Positions 1 through 7,638 of a stretch of DNA of 33,109 nucleotides are shown one piece after another. The DNA is from Candidatus Hydrogenedentota bacterium (GTDB lineage: Bacteria > Hydrogenedentota > Hydrogenedentia > Hydrogenedentales > SLHB01), in the NCBI GenBank assembly GCA_020849535.1, contig JADLGB010000005.1, forward strand, positions 1-33,109, written 5' to 3'. The notes beneath the pieces were generated by a model. The model saw only the letters and a list, made by a program, of their open reading frames with translations, was not told where the DNA came from and made no database searches. The translations under genes and the position numbers were made by a program. Every line of letters starts with the position of its first letter. Within the stretch, counting starts at the first letter, position 1.

Positions 1-64
1 CCGCCGAGACTCCTCTCTCGGCCGCGAAACATGGGGTCCCCGACCCCTTGGGTGTGTTCAATTG

Positions 65-200
65 CCGGTTCTAGGGTTCTAGGACGAAGCATACGCAGAA
101 TAGAGTGGTCTGTCCCTGAATTTTCGTCCCTGAATTTTCCGGTTCTAGGGTTCTAGGACGAAGCATGCGCAGAATAAAGTGGTCTGTCCCTGAATTTTCC
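65..200. repeat. Two direct repeats of about 61 bp
   Basis: Two near-identical units lie at 65-125 and 139-200. Each starts CCGGTTCTAGGGTTCTAGGA and ends in TGTCCCTGAATTTTC. They differ at only a few positions (for example ATACGCAGAATAGAG against ATGCGCAGAATAAAG). The 14 bp between them repeat the terminal GTCCCTGAATTTTC once more. Variants of the TGTCCCTxxxTTTxC box recur at 234-249, 451-465 and 868-883 and inverted at about 1250-1266, so this belongs to the same repeat neighbourhood as the inverted repeats and transposase remnant further on. No gene was seen in 1-486. Confidence 0.85.
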
Positions 201-269
201 CCGCTTTGCCTCTTGACTTATACCTATCATGGATGTCCCTGTATTTCCCGGAGTCGATGAGTCCCGCTA

Positions 270-470
270 TTGTCTGTTTTAGGCAGTAGTGCTATTCTTG
301 CGTGAGTACTCAATGCCTGGATCGGGGAGAATCAAGGCATGGGGAATGCGGCCAATGGTACCTACTTCGAGGAACGCGCCTTCGCACCACGACGCGGTCC
401 AACACAACGTGTTCTTCAGGCCAGACGAGGGGATTACAACAAATGATTACTGTCCCTATTTATTCTCAGA
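270..470 (+). repeat. Left arm of a ~200-bp inverted repeat
   Basis: This stretch is repeated in inverted, imperfect form at about 1248-1462. Shared blocks, in order, are TTGTCTGTTT, GCAGTAGTGCTATTCTT, GAGTACTCAATGCCTGGATC, GGGGAATGCGGCCAATGGTA and, at the inner end, ATGATTACTGTCCCTATTTA (inverted copy ATGGTTACTGTCCCCATTTA). The middle part is more diverged. The arm ends just before the lipoprotein gene that starts at 487. An open frame runs through the arm into that gene, but it reads repeat sequence and is not considered coding. Confidence 0.8.
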
Positions 471-486
471 AACGAAAGTGTCCTCT

Positions 487-843
487 ATGAAGCGCCTGTA
501 TCTTATATTGTACGATTGTTGGTGCATATTCCTCGCATCTACGTGTATACTTACTTCGTGCGGAGAGGGTGCAACAGTGCCAACCGATCATGGGCGGGAG
601 GTTTCAGACATTGAGCAGCACTCCACTGAAGTCCAGGTTACCTCGATAGAGCAAGCCATCGCTCTGGCCGAACTGGAAGTCCATAAGTTGGGCTGGAAGA
701 AAGATGAATTCAAAGTCATTTCGTCTGATTTCCAAGGTGGCGTCTGGCGGGTAATGATTGAAAGACTGCCTTCAACTCCGGGCGCTCATGTCGTGATTGA
801 AGTCACTTCAGACGGTAAGGTTACTGTTCTGGGAGGCGCATAA
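487..843 (+). CDS. Small lipoprotein with a PepSY-like domain
   Basis: The product is a 118-residue predicted lipoprotein. The start at 487 is chosen because it gives a signal peptide (M-K-R, then a hydrophobic stretch) ending in a lipobox L-T-S-C at residues 22-25; the frame is open further upstream but reads the left inverted repeat. The mature part has a linker and, from about residue 50, one small domain: a helix SIEQAIALAELEVHKLGW, then strands with W-R-V-M-I-E, P-G-A-H-V-V-I-E-V and DGKVTVLGG. This helix/strand order, with a terminal DGKV and gly-rich turn, resembles PepSY or NTF2-fold-immunity-like small domains; the assignment is by pattern only. It is the left gene of a cassette bounded by inverted repeats, and a short copy of the repeat end begins two bases after its stop. 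The molecular role is unknown. Confidence 0.65.
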   Translation: MKRLYLILYDCWCIFLASTCILTSCGEGATVPTDHGREVSDIEQHSTEVQVTSIEQAIALAELEVHKLGWKKDEFKVISSDFQGGVWRVMIERLPSTPGAHVVIEVTSDGKVTVLGGA

Positions 844-844
844 T

Positions 845-884
845 AGGGGATTCTATAAATGGTTACTGTCCCCTTTTATTCCCA
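845..884 (+). repeat. Extra copy of the inverted-repeat inner end
   Basis: GGGATTCTATAAATGGTTAC followed by TGTCCCCTTTTATTCCC starts two bases after the lipoprotein stop. It is the inverted counterpart of 1247-1284 and matches the inner end of the left arm (about 430-467). The cassette therefore carries three copies of this roughly 38-bp box: in front of the lipoprotein, behind it, and beyond the minus-strand gene. Confidence 0.75.
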
Positions 885-983
885 GGGGGCGCCGTCCGCA
901 TCGTAGAACTCGGGCGCCCCTTAGTCGCCGTACTCGTACCGCTCGACCGCCTTTCCTCCGGATCTTAAATTGCAGTCATATTA

Positions 984-1208
984 TCAGTGTTGCTCAAGCC
1001 CGATCAAGAATTCTTCTGGCACTTCGCTAGACGAACCGTCCGGAAACTCGACAAGCCATAAAACAGTCCCGATACTGACGTTCGCACTCTTAGCTTGCGC
1101 CGCTGTATCAACCTGTCGGACGCCACACAAGGAGCCACTTGCTCCCGGGGAATAGCACTCAGGAGCAAAAGGAGTGATCCTTACCGAATCTCCATAGTTA
1201 TATGTCAT
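984..1208 (-). CDS. Conserved small protein of unknown function
   Basis: The product is a 74-residue soluble protein. It starts M-T-Y-N-Y-G-D-S-V-R-I and contains a central S-L-C-G-V-R and an acidic C-terminal motif V-G/S-I-G-T-V-L-W-L-V-E-F-P-D-G-S-S-x-E-V-P-E-E-F-L. That layout (GD-x-V-R-I, a strand with an E-F-x-DG-S-S-x-E-x-P turn, then a leucine-rich end) reads like a compact beta-rich domain and recalls small conserved proteins found singly near toxin-immunity or mobile loci. I cannot name the family. No strong ribosome-binding site is visible. It faces the lipoprotein gene, and both lie between the long inverted repeats, suggesting they travel as a unit. Confidence 0.6.
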   Translation of the reverse strand: MTYNYGDSVRITPFAPECYSPGASGSLCGVRQVDTAAQAKSANVSIGTVLWLVEFPDGSSSEVPEEFLIGLEQH

Positions 1209-1247
1209 ATTAGCTGCCTACTCGTTAACTGGTAGCCAAGGAGTCCG

Positions 1248-1462
1248 GGGAATAAATGGGGACAGTAACCATTTATAGAACTCCCTCCCTGTAGTTACCC
1301 CCGGAGCGAGCGGCGTTGGCGCGTGTCGGTGTGCTAAGGCGTGTTCCCCAAAGCAGGTACCATTGGCCGCATTCCCCAGTGGTGGTTCCCTATACCTTGA
1401 TTGTCCGCGATCCAGGCATTGAGTACTCATGGAAGAATAGCACTACTGCCCGAAACAGACAA
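1248..1462 (-). repeat. Right arm of the ~200-bp inverted repeat
   Basis: Inverted, imperfect copy of 270-470. Reading the minus strand, it has GTCTGTTTCGGGCAGTAGTG, then GAGTACTCAATGCCTGGATC, then GGGGAATGCGGCCAATGGTA, and ends at the inside with ATGGTTACTGTCCCCATTTA. The two arms differ in small insertions, for example an extra ACCACT ahead of GGGGAATGCGG, so they are diverged copies rather than a recent duplication. Confidence 0.8.
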
Positions 1463-2084
1463 CGGGGCGGCGCATGAAATTCAACGCGTGAGGAGGGGCG
1501 CTGATTTTCCAACTCAACGGCGTGTACGGGGGCGGCAGTCCTTGCTGCCGTGGGGCCGTCCTCGCGGGATGGCACGGACGCGGCGCCCCAAGTACGTCTC
1601 CAGCTTGCTCAAGGACGAATCGCTGCCCAGGGGGCGGCCCGTGCGGGTGTGCCGGCATCCTAAAGAGCCGGCAAAGATGCCGGCGCTCCTGGTCGGACCG
1701 CTTCCGCAGGATGGTTGGCTTTGGTCCAGAGTCCGCACTGCAAAAAGCTAGCCCGGATTTCTCACACGCACAAGCCGCTGATCTCTCAATCCAAGTTGAA
1801 TCCGCAGTTTCCGAGACTCTGGCACGTCCTCCTTGCTTAGGCGGTGTGCGTTGTAGAAATCCTCTCGAGTGAGCCTGTGGGTCATTGCGAAAGCATATCT
1901 CGCCGCCCGCTACGCGGGGGGCGGTGGGATATGCGGACTAGTGCCATTCGGGTCAGTCCCATTCAACTGTAGTTCTTTGGGTTGATGCAGTGCTCTGCGC
2001 GGAGCCCGGGCCGGTTGACAGAAATCCGGTTTCAAGCGTGGTTCGTGTGTAGCCGCGAGGGCGTCACCATTCTCGGACTTGCGG
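1463..2084. other. Gene-free stretch beside the transposase remnant
   Basis: Open frames exist on both strands but are short, overlap one another and show compositional bias (R/P-rich) rather than a recognisable fold, so none is called. The stretch holds a palindrome GCCGGCA-AAGA-TGCCGGC at 1667-1684, related to hairpins elsewhere in the window, and a long hairpin at 1893-1934. It looks like decayed accessory DNA. Confidence 0.6.
1893..1934. repeat. Long imperfect hairpin, possible REP of the RAYT remnant
   Basis: GCATATCTCGCCGCCCGC and GGGGGGCGGTGGGATATGC form an almost uninterrupted stem around a TACGC-type loop, with two mismatches over the outer 16 bp. REP-associated transposases are usually flanked by such palindromes, and this one lies about 150 bp beyond the 3' end of the remnant. 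A terminator is less likely because no T-run follows on either strand. Confidence 0.5.
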
Positions 2085-2087
2085 TCA

Positions 2088-2237
2088 TACGACATACGCG
2101 GCGGCGTTGACGGCGTAGGCGTCGTCCAGGGGGCACGAATAGAATCGGCTCTGCCATAGATGCCCCAGTCTGCCGTGAAGCCGGTGGATGTACTGCGCAT
2201 ACATCAGGTGGGTGCACCCCAGCGCTCGTGAAAGAAT
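2088..2237 (-). pseudogene. Remnant of REP-associated (IS200/Y1-type) transposase
   Basis: The minus strand reads about 50 residues typical of the C-terminal half of RAYT/Y1_Tnp proteins: S-R-A-L-G-C-T-H, then Y-A-Q-Y-I-H-R-L-H-G-R-x-G-H-L-W-Q-S-R-F-Y-S-C-P-L-D-D-A-Y, then A-A-A-Y-V. In intact family members a Y-V-E-x-N-P-V-R-A stretch follows; here a stop comes right after A-A-Y-V-V. The upstream part with the H-u-H metal motif is missing, and the sequence before S-R-A-L does not match the family in any frame. The gene is therefore truncated at both ends. Family recognition is by motif recall, not a search. Confidence 0.75.
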
Positions 2238-2461
2238 CGAGTATTTTGGCCACAGGTTTTCCGTCAGCTTTGCCTTGAACGCACGGGACGCGGCTCCTAT
2301 CATGGCTGGGGGTATCATGGTGTGGATTCCTTCAGAGACTGGGGCTAGGTTCTTCTCCAATCTTGGAACGCCGGGGGCTTCAGGCAGCGTTATAGTTTAC
2401 ATAAATAGGATTGTATTTTCTGCAATCGCAGATCGCGCCGCCAAAATGGGGGACTATTGTC

Positions 2462-4543
2462 ATGGATAAAAAGAGAGCGTTGAGCTTGATCATGACATTG
2501 GCCGTTCTTGCCGTCTTATCGCTTGTCACAGCTTGCCCACATGTCACGCCCGAGAATATCACGCCCGAGGAACGCGTACAGGCCATGGACGCCGTCAGGG
2601 CGGCACTCGACAGGCTACCCGACAATCCGACGAGTGAGGAGGTGCTCGACGTTGCCGCTGATGCGATTGCGAAACGGCACGAGTTCGAGGCCACCGGTTC
2701 GTCGGATGAGTTCGGGATTGCGTGGGGGCGGTTTCCAGGCGGAACAACGTATATTGTCGATGCGAACGGACGGCCCGGATATGATTCCTCCCGTGCAAAG
2801 GAGGCGGTCGAGGAAGTCTCCCCCCTGCCTACTTGGTTCTGGGAGCCTCCCATTGATACGCGGGACGCACCCGCATCACCCTCGCGAACGGGAATCCCGG
2901 CCGGTCCCGCCGTGCTCTTTCAAGTGCTGGATGCGAGCAACTACTCCAACATACCCGCGCAAATCAGCCCTTGGCTGCTGGAGGCGGGGTACTCCGTGAC
3001 CGCCAACCCGGAGGCCGGCGGCACTGTGAAAAGCCTAAAGAAAGTGAACGGCCCGGCATTCCTCTACATGGGCACGCACGGGGTCATCGCACGCCTCTTT
3101 CCGACCCCTACTGAGGCAGCCCCGGTCTCCTACTCCTCGGCCATAATGACCGCGACCGAGGCCACGGCGGAAGCCCAGGCCACGCATGCCGAGGACCTCG
3201 CCGATCAGTCGCTGGTTATCGTGGAAGACATGCTGCTACCGGGTATGCCCCGCAACTTCTTCTTCACGTCGCGTTTCGTCACCAAATACATGACCTTTGC
3301 ACCCAACAGCTTCGTGTACATGGACGCGTGCGACAGCGACCACCCCGAGACGACGCGGCTGAAAGACGCCTTCTTCGAGGCGGGTGCGTCTCTCTACGCC
3401 GGGTGGTCTGCCGTGGTGACTGATTCCGCTTGCGCGGAGTCCACTCCCTTCCTCCTGTGCCGCATGCTCGGGGCGCCAGCGCCGGATGGCCAGGACCAAG
3501 GGACGCCCCGAAGGCCGTTCGATTATGGGGACGCCTTTGCGGAGCTTCACCTCCGCGGATGGGATATCGACACTTTTGATTTCGGTCATGATGCTGAGCT
3601 GGCCGTTACCGAGGGCCCGTCCGGCGGCGGGTGGTTGCGGCCGAGTATCGAGTGCTTGCGGGTCGATGAATACCCGGCGGGTGCCTCATCAGGACAGAGC
3701 GAACTCATCGTCCGGGGCACCTTCGGCACGGACCCCGGCACGGGGCCATTCCATGCCGCCCGCTACGTCACGTGCGGGGATGAGGAATTGAGTATCGTGT
3801 CATGGTCGCCGGAGGAGATCCGCGCGACAATGCCCATTCACGGACCCGGCTCCGCGGGGGACGTGATCGTGACGACGCAGGGCATCAAGAGCAACGCGGT
3901 CCCGCTGACTGAGTGGTGGGTCACATTTGTTTACCGCACGGATGCGCCTGTAGGTTCCGGCAGCACGGAGTTCACCGAATTCTCGATCGACGCCCATCTG
4001 CGATACGACATCCATGGTTGGCGCGAGACAGCCACCAGCAACCTCCACTTCGCCTTGTCCGAAGCCGAGGACCCGCCGACCCAATTCGCATCGAACAGCT
4101 TTGGCTCGTTCCGGTGCGGCGGCGATAAGTCCTTCTACGACTCGGAGACGGGCATTTTCATCTACAAGATCATTTACGGGGGTTCGGGAAGCCTGCCGTA
4201 TCTCGCGTCGGGGCTCGGCAACGGCTGCTGGGGCAGCACGCGCCTCCTGTATCAAATCATCGCATCTGGGCAGCCGCCCACGCTGTTTATCGATGGGGCC
4301 GTGTTTGCGGAGGGATACCCGCGGACGTCCTACTTCCTCTGGGCTGATGGGCACATCTCCAACGAAGAGCAGCGACGGGTGGGCCTGAACGAGTACAGCA
4401 ACGGATCGATCGTGGTCTCGCAGGGAGAGGTGTTCCGTCTTATGATCGGCGAGGACGGCGTGATCGAGGCCGGCGAGTCGGGACATCTGAGCTGGCAGCG
4501 CTCTCTTCCTCGCTTCCAGCCAACGAGCGCGACCCCAAGTTAG
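2462..4543 (+). CDS. Caspase-fold (clan CD) lipoprotein with TIG-like domain
   Basis: A 693-residue predicted lipoprotein. The ATG at 2462 follows GGGGGA by nine bases and opens a signal peptide (M-D-K-K-R, hydrophobic core) ending at the lipobox V-T-A-C25. Residues about 150-370 carry the hallmark pair of caspase-fold peptidases: a hydrophobic strand ending in F-L-Y-M-G-T-H206-G, and a second ending in F-V-Y-M-D-A-C290-D-S, followed by a helix and the strand A-G-A-S-L-Y-A-G-W-S-A-V-V. This His-Gly and x-Ala-Cys spacing fits clan CD (CHAT/C25/C14-like), making a Cys-His dyad likely. Residues about 391-485 look like an IPT/TIG immunoglobulin-like domain. The last 200 residues are beta-rich with several cysteines and unassigned. 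The gene stands alone, downstream of mobile remnants. Substrate unknown; peptidase activity is inferred. Confidence 0.75.
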   Translation: MDKKRALSLIMTLAVLAVLSLVTACPHVTPENITPEERVQAMDAVRAALDRLPDNPTSEEVLDVAADAIAKRHEFEATGSSDEFGIAWGRFPGGTTYIVDANGRPGYDSSRAKEAVEEVSPLPTWFWEPPIDTRDAPASPSRTGIPAGPAVLFQVLDASNYSNIPAQISPWLLEAGYSVTANPEAGGTVKSLKKVNGPAFLYMGTHGVIARLFPTPTEAAPVSYSSAIMTATEATAEAQATHAEDLADQSLVIVEDMLLPGMPRNFFFTSRFVTKYMTFAPNSFVYMDACDSDHPETTRLKDAFFEAGASLYAGWSAVVTDSACAESTPFLLCRMLGAPAPDGQDQGTPRRPFDYGDAFAELHLRGWDIDTFDFGHDAELAVTEGPSGGGWLRPSIECLRVDEYPAGASSGQSELIVRGTFGTDPGTGPFHAARYVTCGDEELSIVSWSPEEIRATMPIHGPGSAGDVIVTTQGIKSNAVPLTEWWVTFVYRTDAPVGSGSTEFTEFSIDAHLRYDIHGWRETATSNLHFALSEAEDPPTQFASNSFGSFRCGGDKSFYDSETGIFIYKIIYGGSGSLPYLASGLGNGCWGSTRLLYQIIASGQPPTLFIDGAVFAEGYPRTSYFLWADGHISNEEQRRVGLNEYSNGSIVVSQGEVFRLMIGEDGVIEAGESGHLSWQRSLPRFQPTSATPS

Positions 4544-4676
4544 TATCTTGTCAGACCCAGAAAGCGGAGAATAGAGAGAGACATTCAGGGACAAGGGGCT
4601 TTGGTCTGCTCGCGGTTCCCCACTGTCAAAACATGGCGCCATCCGGGTCTGTTCCCTCGCCCGTTCGAACGGCTGC

Positions 4677-5651
4677 TCAGCCGAACGCGGCGACGAGCGT
4701 CGCGAAGTTCTTTGATGCGGGGAACTTGCCGGGATACTTGATGAACTCGACGTGCCCGTCCATATAAAGCGTGTTGACGCCTCCCGGCACGTGATTGTAC
4801 TCCACGGTTGCCAGGTCGGTGCAGATGTTGTCCCAGGCGACCGGCACGGTGCTCTGGCCCTTCGCGCTTCCGGCGGGGTTGTTAATGTCGGTGATGAGAA
4901 AGCGCTCCACGCCCTCCCTCAGGCGTTTGACCGTGGAGCCGCCGCTATTGCCTTCGCCCGAAGGACCGCCCACAAATCCCAGGTACGTGTCCACGTTGAC
5001 GTCCGCGTCGAGCAACACATCGTTCGTGGGATCCAGGTCGTCGAGAATTCCGCTGACCATGATCACGATGCCCATGAGCTGAGCGGGGCCGGAGATGATC
5101 GCGGGAGGCGGGTTACTGTTCGGGAGCGCCACGACGGGAAAGTTGTCCTCACCGCGGTCCACGACGAAGCCAAGGTACTGGTAGCTCACATCGCCGTTGG
5201 TGATCACGCCCTCGTAATTCAGGCCGTCCACGGTGCTGACGCAGCCACCCGCGCTGAGAGCAATGGCTTGGTCGTACCCCTGGCCATTCTCGTCGCCTTC
5301 ACCCCCGGGATCCGAAGGACACACCAGGATATTCGGATCCGTGCAGTATTCGGGATACAGCGCGTACGTGTCGGCGAAGAAATCGGCGTCGTCCGTCACC
5401 TCGTCGCAATCCGGCAAATCGGCGCTGTCGCCGAACTGCTCGTCGCCGTGCATTCGGGGCCAGATTTCACCCGGGCTTTCGCCCGCGTACATCTTGAACG
5501 TGATGCCCCACTGCTTCAGGTTGTTCTGGCAGCTCGCGCGGCGCGCGGCCTCGCGCGCGCGGGCAAGCGCCGGCAACAAGATCGCTGCGAGAATTCCAAT
5601 AATGGCGATGACAACCAACAGCTCGATTAATGTAAACCCAAATCGTTTCAC
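4677..5651 (-). CDS. Prepilin-type protein (DUF1559-like pseudopilin)
   Basis: A 324-residue protein with a class III/type II secretion prepilin signal: V/M-K-R-F-G5, then F-T-L-I-E10[17 protein letters not shown]. The Glu lies at position +5 after the expected peptidase cleavage at Gly5. The GTG at 5651 is preferred over upstream in-frame starts because it is preceded by GGGAGGACGCGCA and puts the short basic leader directly before the cleavage site. [18 protein letters not shown] follows, as in the large Planctomycetes/Lentisphaerae family, and the C terminus has [17 protein letters not shown]. Such proteins are abundant paralogues in these phyla and are thought to build pseudopili or extracellular fibres. 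It is monocistronic here. Its distinct cargo role is unknown. Confidence 0.9.
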   Translation of the reverse strand: MKRFGFTLIELLVVIAIIGILAAILLPALARAREAARRASCQNNLKQWGITFKMYAGESPGEIWPRMHGDEQFGDSADLPDCDEVTDDADFFADTYALYPEYCTDPNILVCPSDPGGEGDENGQGYDQAIALSAGGCVSTVDGLNYEGVITNGDVSYQYLGFVVDRGEDNFPVVALPNSNPPPAIISGPAQLMGIVIMVSGILDDLDPTNDVLLDADVNVDTYLGFVGGPSGEGNSGGSTVKRLREGVERFLITDINNPAGSAKGQSTVPVAWDNICTDLATVEYNHVPGGVNTLYMDGHVEFIKYPGKFPASKNFATLVAAFG

Positions 5652-5857
5652 TGCGCGTCCTCCCTCTTTTCCCCAATCCGTTGCATGACCTGTATCACAG
5701 TCGCGAGCAACACGCACTCCACCAAGCTAGTCTCTTGTGGGGGAAAAGGCCCGGCATGGGGAAGGCCTACAGGCAGATCGAACCCAATCACCCCTCGTCC
5801 GAGTATACCACAGCGTCGAGAAGGTTGATTCCATCTAGGAAGATGCCAACAAGGGGG

Positions 5858-5876
5858 CACGGGCGTCTCGCCCGTG
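5858..5876. repeat. Perfect hairpin CACGGGCG-TCT-CGCCCGTG
   Basis: An 8-bp perfect stem with a TCT loop. The same loop with a different stem (GCAGGCG-TCT-CGCCTGC) occurs at about 7645-7661, so this is one member of a family of intergenic hairpins in this genome rather than a gene-specific terminator; no T-run follows. Confidence 0.8.
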
Positions 5877-5888
5877 ATTCGGAGTTGA

Positions 5889-6069
5889 TTTCACCGCGAA
5901 GCCGCGAAGTTCGCGAAGGGAAAGCAGAAGCCAAATACACCCACCTTCACGACAAAGAGGAAGAACATCCCCCTTCACTATCTTCAAAGGGCGACGTGCG
6001 CGCATTCTTCGATATGCCTTTGTGCCTTCGCGCCTTGGCGAGAGGAATTGCTCCATCTTCGCGGTGAAA
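5889..6069. repeat. MITE-like element with 13-bp terminal inverted repeats
   Basis: The ends TTTCACCGCGAAG (5889-5901) and CTTCGCGGTGAAA (6057-6069) are perfect inverted repeats. Further GCGAAG and CTTCGCG words lie just inside (CGCGAAGTTCGCGAAGG on the left, CCTTCGCGCCTTGGCG on the right). The 181-bp interior has no plausible gene. Elements of this GCGAAG/CTTCGC style are scattered through many environmental genomes; that is recall, not a search. Confidence 0.75.
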
Positions 6070-6222
6070 TACTTCTTCTCCGTTTCCAATCGGTCCACGA
6101 ATACGCGACCTACGGCACATACCACCACGAAGTCGTGACGAGAATTCGACACTTTGGGTGAGAGTAGTACAGATTTGACGATGGGAACTGACGGTGATGC
6201 CGTTTCCGCAGATGGCGCGGTT

Positions 6223-6699
6223 TCAGTGCGATTGCCCTGGTGAAATGCGCGACTTGGCGCGAAGGACGTCACGCTGGGCGCGTTGAGCCTTCTGGACGAT
6301 ACGCCGCGCGTAAAGTACGCACCCCATGCCCAGGAGAAACGTTGCGGCGACGACCACACCAGGGCGGTAAGACACCGTCATCGGCTGGAATCGGCTCGGG
6401 TCCTCTGGATCGAACACCAGCGAGATTGGCGTGGTCTCACCGGTCTCCCGCTGGATGCCCAGATCGCCCCGGTAGCTGCGGCGGTAAATGTTGGTCGATG
6501 TGGTGAAACGAAGCGAGTAGCCGCCTTCCGTGCGCTCGGCCGTGCCCTGGCCCCGCTCGCCCCGGAAGTCGAGGGACAGTTTGGGGGCCAGCTCCCAGCG
6601 TTGCCCAAGGTACACCGACAGCCCTACAAACGCCATGCCCAGTAGCATCAGGCCGAGCACGCGCCATTGCGGAATCCTGGGTGTGTCCGTGTCAGCCAA
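6223..6699 (-). CDS. Small two-helix membrane protein (DUF3592-like)
   Basis: A 158-residue protein with an N-terminal membrane helix (about residues 13-31, V-L-G-L-M-L-L-G-M-A-F-V-G-L), a roughly 80-residue extracytoplasmic-type domain, and a second helix (about 110-130, G-V-V-V-A-A-T-F-L-L-G-M-G-C-V-L-Y-A) followed by a basic tail. The central domain has V-F-D-P-E-D-P-S-R-F directly before the second helix; a Y-D-P-x-N-P-S-R-type motif before the last helix is typical of DUF3592 proteins, so that is the best guess. The start codon overlaps the end of the upstream TIM-barrel gene by 8 bp, which implies translational coupling. No catalytic motif is visible; the function is unknown. Confidence 0.7.
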   Translation of the reverse strand: MADTDTPRIPQWRVLGLMLLGMAFVGLSVYLGQRWELAPKLSLDFRGERGQGTAERTEGGYSLRFTTSTNIYRRSYRGDLGIQRETGETTPISLVFDPEDPSRFQPMTVSYRPGVVVAATFLLGMGCVLYARRIVQKAQRAQRDVLRAKSRISPGQSH

Positions 6700-7573
6700 A
6701 GGACTTGATTTGCTCCCATAGGTGGGCCACTTCGCGCCCCAGCACCTTCTGGCGTTCTTCCGCGCTTTCCCATTTCCTCAGCGACTCATTCTCGATGCAC
6801 ACATCTTCTTTATAGCCCGCTTCCGCGAGAATGCGAATCACGCGGCCATGGTCGATATCGCCTTCGTAGAGTGGACAAACGTAGGTGCCGTACTCCCAGC
6901 CCGCCTCGCGGATCTCTTCGCGCTTCTCTTCGGGGTAATGGATGTTTTTGCAGTGGGTGTGTTTCGCGTGCGGCGCGAGCAAGGTCAGAATGCCGTAGAC
7001 CTCGGAGAGCGGGTAGCCCCGCCAGTAGAAATTGCCGGTATCCAGCGTCGAGCCGAGCCGGTCCGACTTGACGAGCCGGAACACGTTCAGCAGAAACGCC
7101 AGGTTGTTGCCCTGAAATCCGTGGTTCTCGATGCCCATGGCCACGTTCAGGCCTTTCGTGCGTTCCAGCGCGCCGCCCAGTCCGCGCGCGAACAGGTCCA
7201 CACGTGCGCCAAAATCGAGTTCACGCTCGCGCGACATCGCGGAATCGATGCGGATGGTGGACATTCCCATGAGTCCGGCCAGTTCCAGGGCCCGTGCGAC
7301 CCATGCAGTGCTTTCCTCCACATCGCCCGCGCTGAAATCGCGCGCTGTCATGAAGCAGCACGCGGTGATGCCAAGCCCGTCCAGATGTTTCTTGTAGGCC
7401 GCCACATCCTCATCGCTCCGCAGCGCAATCTTCTCGGTCGAGTCCATCGCGTAGACCGTGAAGTCCTGCCCCAGCGCGACCTCGCAGTTGGTGAGACCCA
7501 GCTGCTTCAAGCCCGCCGCGAGATCGGCAAACCCCGCCTCAACCAGCATCGCATCACGAATTGATATGTACAT
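6692..7573 (-). CDS. TIM-barrel sugar isomerase/epimerase family protein
   Basis: A 293-residue member of the xylose-isomerase-like/AP-endonuclease-2 TIM-barrel superfamily, which usually isomerises or epimerises sugars or keto acids using a divalent metal. Likely metal ligands sit at barrel-strand ends: G-I-E-N-H-G, L-D-T-G-N-F, T-H-C-K-N-I-H and the C-terminal C-I-E-N-E-S. Two in-frame ATGs lie 6 bp apart; the inner one at 7573 is chosen because GGGGG lies seven bases ahead of it and only one base ahead of the outer one. The coding end overlaps the small membrane-protein gene. The thiolase gene lies upstream across a 209-bp gap containing a large hairpin, so shared transcription is uncertain. 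The substrate cannot be deduced from sequence or neighbours. Confidence 0.85.
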   Translation of the reverse strand: MYISIRDAMLVEAGFADLAAGLKQLGLTNCEVALGQDFTVYAMDSTEKIALRSDEDVAAYKKHLDGLGITACCFMTARDFSAGDVEESTAWVARALELAGLMGMSTIRIDSAMSRERELDFGARVDLFARGLGGALERTKGLNVAMGIENHGFQGNNLAFLLNVFRLVKSDRLGSTLDTGNFYWRGYPLSEVYGILTLLAPHAKHTHCKNIHYPEEKREEIREAGWEYGTYVCPLYEGDIDHGRVIRILAEAGYKEDVCIENESLRKWESAEERQKVLGREVAHLWEQIKSFG

Positions 7574-7638
7574 TGTCATTCCCCCGCGCCAAAAAAAACG
7601 GCCCCTTTAAGAGACTCTTGTAGAACCGGAGAGACTCT

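Larger units (their letters stand above)
5652..6222. other. Gene-free stretch with repeats
   Basis: This 571-bp gap between the prepilin gene and the small membrane-protein gene holds the perfect hairpin at 5858-5876 and the 181-bp inverted-repeat element at 5889-6069. Frames crossing it do not resemble proteins. The part from 6070 to 6222 shows nothing recognisable. Confidence 0.6.

Noticed and set aside
289..486. N-terminal extension of the lipoprotein gene back to an ATG at 289
   Set aside because: This part reads through the left inverted repeat, and it would bury the lipoprotein signal peptide that begins at 487.
1401..1872. Overlapping frames of 60-116 residues on both strands
   Set aside because: Arg/Pro-rich translations with no fold-like pattern, overlapping each other, in repeat-bearing DNA; they look like chance open frames in GC-rich sequence.
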